Shown here piece by piece: positions 12,981 to 21,800 of a stretch of 64,000 bases of DNA; positions within the stretch are counted from its first letter, which is position 1, and each line of letters begins with the position of its first letter. The position numbers and the translations under genes are program-made. The notes beneath the pieces are model-generated. The model was not told the DNA's origin and did no database searches. It saw nothing but the letters and a program-made list of their open reading frames with translations. The stretch comes from Synanceia verrucosa (Eukaryota; Chordata; Actinopteri; Perciformes; Synanceiidae): positions 8,581,507 through 8,645,506 of the forward strand of contig CM056567.1 in NCBI GenBank assembly GCA_029721515.1, given 5' to 3'.

Positions 12981-15900
12981 ATGAGAATGTGTCTGGAGGT
13001 GAGTTGTGTCCACATGCACATATGTGATGATGAGTCTCCCAGCGATGAAATAGATGAGAAGCGATAAGTCATTCCCACCTCATACAACTCGATGATGTGT
13101 ATATTTGTCTGAATCCATAAACACAACACTCTCTTGCCTTCCTTCTCACATAGTACAGTGGCTTTGTCAGCACACTGTTGTGCAATGCGGCTGCTGTGAC
13201 ACTTTAATTATGTCTACTTGTCCACTTACGCTTATGGGTCAATGCACTGACAGCATAGCTTTTAAATTACATCGTTTTTAAACCATGCAACTCTGACAGT
13301 TTAAAACTGAATGGCAGAAGTTGCAGCTACAGTACAGCAGGATTTATATTCTCAGTCTTGAGGGGTTATGACACAATGATTGAGCCACGTGCACTATCTA
13401 TGCCTACACTGAGGCTCTGCCCCAGTGGAGCCACTGTACACCGTAATGCACAATACAATCTTGCCAGAATTCAGGTTTAATTTGAATGTCTTATTTCTAA
13501 CAGTTAGGATAACACTGGGATATGCTGCCTGTTATAGTTGTGTGCACAGTTTCCCTGTGCAATGAAGGACTATTATCAGTATTAATGATGTAATCATGCT
13601 GAGTTTAACCTCTTAGCTACAATGGACAATTAGATTCCAATGCTTGTATTCATTACTACTGAAATAGTACTCCAGCAATTTAACACCATAAACTTCCCTA
13701 ACCATAATGCAATGTAATAGCATCTTTTGCCTAGGCGCCATGATTGCCTGTGTAGACTGACACACAAAATCACTTCCTCCAGAAGAAAATGGAGCTGGAA
13801 ACTAAAGTTATGACAAATCATCAACACTATGGCTGATATTAGCGTACTGTGGATAAATTTTGTGTCCCTGTAAGTAGCAAGAACTCTGACGAGAATGCTC
13901 AGTATGTATCTTGAGCACAATAAAAAAAAAAGGAGATGATAATTACTATTAGCCAATATACAGTATCTTTATCTTATCAGTTATAAATCAACTAGCCCAA
14001 ATACTCTATACTAATAAAAAATGCTCATTACATGGAAAGGAACAACAGTATAGTATGATGGAACAAATGCGTGACCTCCAATAACAAACGCCTACAGTTC
14101 ATATTCTATCACATTCAGCTGTCGTTTCTGCAGATGCTTCAGCCCAGGCCATAAGAGGGTGGTCAAAAATACATCAAGCAGATGTGAGTCTACTGAGACT
14201 GGACATTGTTCTGTGTGTGTGACCCAGGAGTTAAAGGTTGACAAGGGGCATCCTGTAAGACAGACTGCATGCAGGATAGTTAGACTGTAGCACGCCTGTG
14301 CCATCCCATAACTACTGGGTCTATATTGTCAAGTGTGGCGAATTGCTGAGAATAGTGGGGCTTTTGAGTGTGTGTGAGTTGCAGCTACAATAGCATACCT
14401 GCATCAGGAAGAATCAAGATAGTGATCTGCAGATAGATTGGAAAATGTCATTATTTATCGTCAATCCATCCATCAGCCTCCGGCTCATCTGGAACATCCC
14501 TCCTCCATCTCCTCGTCTCTACCCTGGATCCAGGTGGAAGAATCGAGCACGGAGTCATTCATTAATGCACTCTGGACATGATCCCTAACGAATCTCAAAC
14601 ACTCACACACCAGCTCTCAGTCACCCACTCTGCTTTTCCTCTTATTGTTGTAATGGTATTCTGTAAATAGGTCCATTTCAAGTTCAACAAGCTTCAGGAT
14701 GAATTACACTCTATAGGCTCCATGAGTAAAGGCAGCAGTGTAATGGATTTTTCCTTTTCCTATTTTTTCCCCTGCCTCGCTACAGCGTTATGTATTCTGC
14801 CAACCAATGCATGTAGTATATGAAGTGGCTAGTTGAGGAGCAGGACGAAGGATTAGATAAAAAAAAGAGGTCTATTGCTTTGAAGGCTAATAAACTCTGT
14901 GTTTCTGTTAGGAAGAGGAGAGATAACTTTGTCCTTGGCTCGCTCATAACCTCATCAGAATCGCTCAATGAATCACAGAGCGCCATAACTCATGGCGGGG
15001 GCAGCTGTGATACAGTTAAGAAATACCCTTGGTAGAGAGAGGGGAGCTGCATCTTAGGTGGAATTGAGTAAAGAAAACATGTTGGGAGGCACATATAAAG
15101 CATAAGCGCATGCCTGCATTTGATTGTTAGATATTCGAAATCAATATGTAATACAGAAATACACAGATGCAGAGTACACGGCGTGTGATAAACATAAGAT
15201 GATGATTCTGTAGAGGAAGTAGATACTACAGAGGAAATTGTGCATTTCAAACAGCAGAGCAAAGTATTATTACCCTCTAATTTTTTTATAACAAAAACAT
15301 CAACAACATGGGCGGTGAAATGAAAGAGGTTGTGCGACACACAATGTCGGCTGTATGAGTCATAGCTGCTGCTGTAGTGAGCCAATCACATGTCGCATTG
15401 CAGTGATTGGCTGCAAGCAAAACCATACAAATAGTATTGTTTTTTTCTAGCTCTGTGTCCTTGGCACTGGGTTATTTCAACCGATACATTAAAAAGGTAT
15501 CATGTACTGATGCCCAATCCTACAGGTAATGTTCCTCGTGAAGACTTTCCAGCTTAACTTGTCTCAGACAAACTCAGTAGGGGCTGAGCTCCTAGTTGTG
15601 GATGAGAACTATGCTGCAAACAGACTTACATTGTGAATTAACAGGATTAAGTGCTTTAAGAGGCTTGTCAGGTAAAACTGAACCTGCCTGCCTAAAGACT
15701 GAGGCTGACTCTGAGCTACTTTCAGCCACTTTGAAGTCTCTACCTATCTCATCCATGATCCTATACAGCACAGCTACACTGGTTCAAGTTGGGATTTGAC
15801 CTGCACCAATATCCAGAGTGCACCAGTGCACACAAACACACAAGGAAGAAACCTGTACAAACCTCAAAAAAAAAGCACATGCATGGATCACCCAAAGTAC

Positions 15901-16008
15901 AAAAAGAAGAGAAAGAAAAAATGTCAAATCTTTACTCAGTACAATACCTCTTTAAATACAGCTCCTTCTGCTTAAAATGCTTTGTATGTCCATGTCCACG
16001 AAATTTCA
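12981..16008. other. Unique non-coding DNA, one inverted CCAAT hairpin
   Basis: No exon or known transposon is seen. An inverted repeat with 10-base arms lies at 15380-15412 and is listed separately. Open frames such as the one on the minus strand at 14990-15385 lack domain character. Confidence 0.55.
15380..15412. repeat. Inverted repeat with two opposed CCAAT boxes
   Basis: AGCCAATCAC at 15380-15389 is perfectly complementary to GTGATTGGCT at 15403-15412, with a 13-base loop. Each arm contains a CCAAT box (NF-Y core), the two facing opposite ways. A regulatory role is possible, and so is a chance palindrome or a small MITE remnant. Confidence 0.75.
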
Positions 16009-16730
16009 GTCACATCTAGGGCTGCATCTAACAATTATTTTTTTTTAGCGATTAATCGAACAATTATTTTTTTGATTGTTCAATTAATCTATCGACTAAT
16101 TTATTGCTTATTCTAAAAAATGATTAATACAACAATGAATTGAACCAAGATAAAAATCAAAAACTTTTCTTATTGGAATTCAAATCAATGGGTTTTTCAA
16201 TCATCTCTTCAAACAAAATTAGTTGTGTTGAGTTGTGCAACAGTGCATTTCCTGTGCTTTTTTACATTCACAAAGCATTTTAACAGTGCTCGCCACATAT
16301 CTGTGCTGCTACGGCAGCCGCCAGGTACAGGCGGGAAACGCGACGATAAACAGACACAAATCAGCGCACCCAATGTGTTGTGGTGACGCCACACTGCCCT
16401 TTGTTGTGATGACATCATTCATTGTTCATTTATTCACTCGCCGGCCGGCAAACAGCTGCAGCCATGGAGCGGATAAATCAGGTCGGATTAACAGCTGTTA
16501 GATATCATTGCATAATAACGTGCCACAATTTCCTGTCGGTGAAGTACTCCCCACACTTGAGATGAGCATTGATAAGGTCTTTTAGGTGCAGCTTCTCCAT
16601 GCTTCCACTGGTACCTGGAGTAGCCATTGTCATGTAAATATCATGCAAAGCGTCAATTTTTTTGTCAACATAATTACGTAGTCGATTATGTTGACTACGT
16701 CGATGAAAACACCCCAGCCCTAGTCACATC
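16009..16730. mobile_element. Non-autonomous hAT element with perfect 8-bp target duplication
   Basis: The element proper runs 16017-16722 (706 bases). It begins TAGGGCTG and ends CAGCCCTA, a perfect 8-bp terminal inverted repeat. It is flanked by an exact 8-bp target duplication, GTCACATC, at 16009-16016 and 16723-16730. An 8-bp duplication with TAGGG-type ends identifies the hAT superfamily. Subterminal sequence on both sides is rich in ATTAATCGA/TCGATTA and ACGTAGTCGA motifs, as expected for transposase-binding regions of fish hAT elements. It lacks a full transposase, but a 42-codon open frame survives on the minus strand. Both ends and the duplication are intact, so the insertion has not been rearranged. 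Confidence 0.92.
16505..16633 (-). pseudogene. Short open frame inside the hAT element
   Basis: A minus-strand frame of 42 codons plus stop lies inside the hAT element. It starts at an ATG at 16633 and reads MTMATPGTSGSMEKLHLKDL at its beginning, ending in a W-H-V-I-M-Q tail before TGA at 16505. Codon use is protein-like (CTG CAC, AAG TGT GGG GAG TAC TTC ACC). I do not recognise a hAT catalytic domain. It may be the first exon of the parental autonomous element, with the rest deleted, or a captured fragment. The orientation suggests that the element's transcription runs on the minus strand. Function is unlikely in this copy. Confidence 0.4.
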
Positions 16731-18959
16731 CCTTTTAGACTATAGGTCTGACTCGAAACAGACCACATCTTCTATTAGTTGTCTTATAACCCATATTAAA
16801 ATATGATTAGTGTAACCTACAATCCTCTTGTGTGCGTGCTTGAGGCATGAACCCTGGACTGGAGCAGGCATAGCAGGTGTGTTTCTGGACACAAAGGAAT
16901 CACATGCTGCTAATTTCAGGGGTCCTAAGTCACATATTTACAGACAAGAGGCCCATTATCATCAGTTTAAATCTCCCACAGGGGTGATGTGTACACAGAC
17001 TGTTGTCTAACAGCCCATCACCTCATTAAAATACTTTTCCCTCTTGCACCCTATAATAAACACAGTTTAGGGCAAGTGAACAACTGCTACACAAAATGGC
17101 TCTGATGAACTAACATCAGTATTAAGTCAATGTCACAATGTAATTTGCAAATAATTACTATGACTATTTACCTATTCAAATCACTGCTGAAGTCAATATC
17201 ACATTATTATAATACTCAATGCTTCAGGGCAAATATCAGTATTTGGAATTGATTTTACATACTGCTGGATTGTGCTGCTTGTAGTCTGGTTTTCAAATAT
17301 TTGTAAATCTTCTCATCTCGTGCACCCTATAATTGTGGAATTGGGAAAACAACAGAGAAAAAGCACATCACAACATTGTTAAAGCAGATTTTCCAACAAA
17401 ACTGTCTGAAAGGCTACACAGTTTGTACAGTTACTTCCAACTAGCCTGAGAACAGAGGGAGTGACACAGAGGACAACACTGTGGTTGTAAGTAACGTTGC
17501 CTTGCAGTGTGCGGTATCATCACAGATCTCCTCAAAGCTTTGCGAGTGACACATTTGCTCCCTCTACACTTGGATCTTCCTCTATATTATTAATACCTCA
17601 CTCGGGAGGGGGAGTTGCCTTCAGCGGGTATCAAAGGCCTGTGCACACACAGCACTTCCTCCTTTATTTACAAAGCGATTCTCAGATCGAGACTGCACAT
17701 CACGTACCGGGTGCCAAGAACACAGCCTGGATCAAACATTTTGAAAGTCTCCATGTCTCCACTAAATGTGTATGCTCTAAATCCAATAGCTTTCCTTTAC
17801 AGTTATTTGTATGATGTTCCCTTTTTCACTTAGTGACCCACATTGGGCACATCAGGTGATGATGATGATAATACGTGCAAGTGTGTGTGAAAAAACTGTG
17901 TGACTACACACAGGCCAAAATCAAAAATGATTGTTTGTTTCACCCTGTAATAACATACTATGATTTTGTTTATATTATGAGGAAAATGCTATCAACAATA
18001 TACCCAGAATATTTGCACTGAAATGGAAATGCAGGATACGCTCATTTAGCAAGCAATGCATATGCTAAGTAGCTAACCATAGCAACTAATGCTGCTATGG
18101 TTAGCTGCTAATGCTGCAATTAATAGTGAGCACACTAGGAAAACATGACAAAATTAATCATTAAAAATTATACAACGGATAATAACAAGTTATGTGACAT
18201 TTTTGTGCAGTGGTTTATTTTTAAGTCAAAGTTATTTGACTTCAAAGCAAGTCATCTGACTTTTTTAACACCTCAAATGAGTGCCTTATGATAAATTTCA
18301 TATCACATAGCTCACCACATTACTAAAGTCATTTCATCAGCTGTTCCTTCCTTATATTTGAAACGGACCTGCACAAAAACATGCTAAAATTGTTCAAACC
18401 TGGATTACAAAAAAAACAGAGAGGCCATCTGATCTCTCTGTGATGAGACTAACAAGAAAATATAGAAGCTGCAAAACTACTAAGTTGAGCATGCTGAGCA
18501 TTCTAAATGTCACCTCTTTAAATAGCCACATATTTTGAGTGAACTGTTTTTTTATGATGCTGGAACAGCTCAGATGAGTACAGGCACTATCACAATTTAA
18601 AATAGAAATAGGCATGACGTACTGTGCTGATGGAAAACTGCAATAACCCCAAGATTCCTAAGCAGCAACAGGCACTCTGGTTCCTGGCTGCTAACTGCCA
18701 AATGGCTCATACTGTGATTGTGATTCAGAGGTAACACAAGGGGGAATATTACAACATTCAAATTTGGAGATGTATGATATTTATCGGGCTGATAAAATTT
18801 GGGGGGATATTATGTCTTTTTTATTGATCTCATTTTATCCAATAAAAAGATCCAATAAATTAATGAAACTGGGGAAATCGTTTGCAGGCTGAGTAGCCCT
18901 AAAACAGGCCATGATGCACTGGTTACATCATCTAACCATGCCTTACTAGCAGGACACAA
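16731..18959. other. Unique AT-rich non-coding DNA with one perfect hairpin
   Basis: No gene is seen. The stretch 17497-17833 carries two overlapping plus-strand frames but no protein character. A perfect hairpin lies at 18071-18106, listed separately. Confidence 0.55.
18071..18106. repeat. Perfect 14-bp-arm hairpin
   Basis: AGCTAACCATAGCA at 18071-18084 and TGCTATGGTTAGCT at 18093-18106 are exact reverse complements around an 8-base loop. Flanking TGCTAA/GCTAATGCTG motifs extend the symmetry imperfectly. It could be the core of a short MITE or a structured transcript. No expression evidence can be read from the sequence. Confidence 0.85.
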
Positions 18960-18969
18960 GCGTGGCCCC

Positions 18970-19505
18970 GTCTCTACACCAGTGTGGTCCTTTTTCTCAG
19001 TGGCAGAAGATAACAACAGCATTGCAACGAGAGAGGAAGAAAGAAGTTTTCACACAACAAATCGTATAGCTCACCTGAAAAGTCATCAGCATGGCGAAGC
19101 GGAATTGAAAGAATGCGAAGCAGCTGTGGTAGCAGCTAGCTGTGCTAAGGCTAAATTAACAACACAGAGCGTGGACTTGTCCATTCAGCAGGCATTTTCA
19201 AGAGACAGTGGAAAGGCTAAAGCCACTGACAACAAAGTGATGGAAATCATAATGCTCAATGACCAGCCTTTTTCTATCGTTGAGAACCCAGGCTTTTGGA
19301 AGTTAATAGCACATTTGGAGCCACGTTACCCCTTCCAAGCCATCGCTTCATCTCAGATGTGTCCTTCCCTGCCCTCTATGACATCGATGCCACACATATG
19401 CACAGCTTGATCGACAAGAACAGACTATATGTACGTTTCACCACAGATATATGGACATCTGATGTTAGTTCAGTCAGCATGCTAAGATTAACAGCTCCAG
19501 TGTTT
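18970..19505 (+). pseudogene. hAT (BED-finger type) transposase relic, frameshifted
   Basis: This is the N-terminal part of a hAT transposase related to the ZBED group. From about 18975 it reads SVWSFFSVAEDNNSIAT, then the BED-like segment TTNRIAHLKSHQH. Later come SIQQAF, a helical linker, QPFSIVENPGFWKLIAHLEP and RY. Near 19328-19340 (a CCCC run) the frame shifts by one, and the reading continues in another frame with PLPSHRFISDVSFPALYD and then TTDIWTSDVSS. That W-T-S block is the usual start of the hAT catalytic core. The homology stops abruptly near 19495. The first CxxC pair of the BED finger appears lost (IATREEE where C-x-x-C is expected). The copy therefore cannot encode an active enzyme. 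It lacks the rest of the RNase-H-like domain and the C-terminal dimerisation domain. Confidence 0.85.
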
Positions 19506-20075
19506 CCCCTACCGTTTACTTCCGTCACCCAGAAATTTAAGTCATATATATATATTTTTTTTAAAAATCCATTATTTATTTATTATTTTAATCAAACGGC
19601 CTATAACAGGTGTACTTTTTATCTAATAAACAGCTGACTCAAATTTGCGCAATTTCAGAGAGAATGTTGCTACCGTTTTATTACATTCATTAAATGCATT
19701 CTCCTCTCCTCTCAGTGGCAGGGGCTCTCCCCTCTCTTTCTCTTTGCTCCTCTCTCAATCCTCACACCGGTACAGACACACCTACCACACTCAGAGAGCG
19801 GGTTGCTGACATTATTACGGTACAAACAAGTTTTTGGTTTCAGAAAATTAAAGAATACTGCAACCATGCTTTCTGATGTCACTAGGGACGGAGGGACATG
19901 TCTCCTTCAGATTCATAGAGACACCGACACGCCCCCCTACTTTCCCAGCATAAGGAGACAAACATCACCGGTAAAACAGTAGTTGATAACGTAACTATGA
20001 ATCCTGAATGTCTGCAGGGATGAAATAGAACAGAGGAGTAATGTCACTGCAATGTCATGATTTCCGTGCTCCAAG
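19506..20075. mobile_element. hAT-derived non-coding remnant sharing a segment with 28.9 kb
   Basis: Downstream of the transposase relic lies low-complexity T/A sequence and then a segment recognisable as dispersed repeat. Bases 19858-19935 align at roughly three quarters identity with the reverse complement of 28926-29000. Shared blocks include AACCATGCT, TAGGGA, GGAGGG, CATGTC and CCTTCAGATTCA. The 28.9 kb copy belongs to an element ending CAGCCCTA, so this is probably part of the same hAT family. Exact ends are not visible here. Confidence 0.5.
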
Positions 20076-20330
20076 TTAGAGCTGTGCGATATTAGGATAT
20101 ATATCGTAGTGCGGTCTACCGTACGATATTGTCCTTTGTTGTTTATATCGTAATGTTAACATGTAGCCACTTAGTTAGCTCTGTTGCTACACTAACTTTA
20201 ACGTTACTGCGGTTGTGGTTTAGATACGCCGTTTAAAGCACATCTCAACGTCGGAAATGACCGCTGGATAATCCAAATGTATCAAATGAGTTCAAGACGT
20301 GTATTGTATGAAGCATACACATAATAAGAT
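20076..20330 (+). mobile_element. hAT-like end (TAGAGCTGTGCGATAT type)
   Basis: From TAGAGCTGTGCGATATTAGG at 20076 the sequence carries the ATATCGTA/TACGATAT subterminal motifs common at the ends of fish hAT elements. No matching right end or 8-bp duplication was found. It is cut at about 20330 by a LINE-tail-like segment. Confidence 0.5.
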
Positions 20331-20510
20331 AAGCTTTTTATTTTTTTATTTATTTATTTTTTATTTATTTATTTTTATTTGTCACATACACAGTTATACA
20401 TAGTACAATGTGCAGTGAAATGTATTTTTGTACCTGCAGCCAGAAGGAGAAAAAGACAGAAATCACACACAGCACACAAGATTAAAAAAAAACATACATA
20501 CATATATAGA
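20331..20510. mobile_element. LINE (L2-type) 3'-tail fragment
   Basis: The stretch has a TTTA-rich run (20336-20380), then TTATTTGTCACATACACAGT and AGTGAAATGTATTTTTGTAC. This matches the pattern of L2-clade LINE 3' ends in fish (a TTTATTGTCACATACA-type sequence followed by GTGAAATG). No coding sequence is retained. It appears to be inserted into hAT-derived sequence on either side. Confidence 0.5.
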
Positions 20511-20860
20511 AGATACTAGTATGATGGCTACTGTAACCGCAGCAATGCTACTGCTTTGTGGTAGCATGTTTACATCACCCGTAAGGACAGGTTTGCAGCA
20601 GTTGTAGCTCGGGAGTAAAAAGAGGTAAAGCAGCATGGAGAACGTTGTGTTGCGTGTGAATGATTTATTATCGCTTAAAACGTCTTTATTAGCAGCCACA
20701 CTGCACAGTAAAATACAGCGCAAACATAGCCGGACTTCTTGTCACTCTCAAAGTAAGCCTTCAAAATAAAAGCATATAAGGGATTACACCGCAGAGGAGA
20801 CGAAGGAGAGCGCAATGACAAGTCACCGCGCTAAATGATGTAACATCAGGTGTTCCTATC
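20511..20860. mobile_element. Probable hAT-derived segment beyond the LINE insertion
   Basis: CpG content is higher than in surrounding DNA, and motifs such as GCTACTGTAACCGCAGCAATGC and TAGCCGGACTTCTTGTCAC have the look of untranslated sequence from a DNA transposon. I infer that it continues the hAT-like segment that starts at 20076. No terminal repeat was found, so the assignment is weak. Confidence 0.3.
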
Positions 20861-21420
20861 AGCAGTCAAAGCCATAATGTCTCCTTTGGTAGCAACCAAC
20901 ATGCTTAAGAGAACATCTATTACAGAAAGTGGCGCAGCAGCATTTCCTGCCTACTGTGACTCAGTGCTGATTTACCCTTTAAGGACGTTATGAAATATAT
21001 AATTTAAGGAAGCTCTCTGAAGGTGACATAAACAGTTTGAGGGGGGAGATAAAGCTTGCCCCATGTTCGCAAGACAGCTGAGAGGTGCTCGAGCCAGCAG
21101 AGCCATTCACACCATTAAAGCTCATTAAGGCCCTATAGTTACCCAATTAAAATGAATGATTGCTTGAGGAAATACTGTGAAGAAATATGTACACCATTCA
21201 GCGCTCACAAATGCAATTTGTATTCTCAGTTTCCTGCACTCCTTCACGTTTCCCAAATTTAATTTAGATGCGATAAGTGAGCTTAACGCACAGATATCAT
21301 TAGCAGAGGTCCTCGCAGAGGAGGGAGATCCCAGGTGGTGCTGCAGTCGATCTACAGGGCACAGAGTTTAACAGCCACATGGAAAGAATGCGGCAGCTCT
21401 GCTACTGAGAAGGTTTAAAG
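20861..21420. other. Unique non-coding DNA
   Basis: No gene or repeat is identified. It lies between two transposon remnants. Confidence 0.5.
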
Positions 21421-21620
21421 TAGGGCTGTCAAAATTAGCACGTTAACACAGATTTACCCATTGTCGTAATTAATCTGATAAAAAAATTTAACACACTTAA
21501 CCCATCTGCAGTGCAGAATGACTCTGAATGTCTCTCAACGCATCTCGGGCACTTGGTGCATGTAGAGTTTCCAGTGCTAATGGTCAGCTGTCCTGTAGTG
21601 ACAGGAAATAGAAACAACAA
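21421..21620 (+). mobile_element. hAT end (TAGGGCTGTCAAAATTA type)
   Basis: It begins TAGGGCTGTC and continues with GCACGTTAACACAGATTTA and GTCGTAATTAATCTG. This is the degenerate GTTAACGCGTTAA / TAATTAATCG subterminal pattern characteristic of a very common fish hAT group. No right end or target duplication is visible, so this is one end of a truncated copy. Confidence 0.6.
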
Positions 21621-21654
21621 GACTAGTTTCTACTTCTCAAGGTGTGTTGTTGAA

Positions 21655-21800
21655 CCAGAAGAATAGAATGATCTTTATTGTCATTACAGCATTGAACAAC
21701 GACATTGTGGAGCTTCTCCCTTTTCAGTGTACAAGAATGAATATGAGTAAGTAAAAAAATAAGAAATAAGCATGAAAAATGCAAAATAAGTATAAAAAAT
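21655..21800. mobile_element. LINE (L2-type) 3'-tail fragment
   Basis: The sequence AGAATAGAATGATCTTTATTGTCATTACAGCATTGAACAACGACATTGTGGAGC (21659-21711) fits the fish L2/CR1-like 3' end: TTTATTGTCATTA, then ACAACGA-ATTGTGGAGC. It is followed by A-rich sequence with AAGTAAAAAAATAAGAAATAAG. No reverse transcriptase sequence remains. Confidence 0.6.

Noticed and set aside
12842..13129. Open frames on both strands at 12.84-13.13 kb
   Set aside because: They are produced by the TG/GA compound microsatellite, giving Cys-Val and Thr-His repeats.
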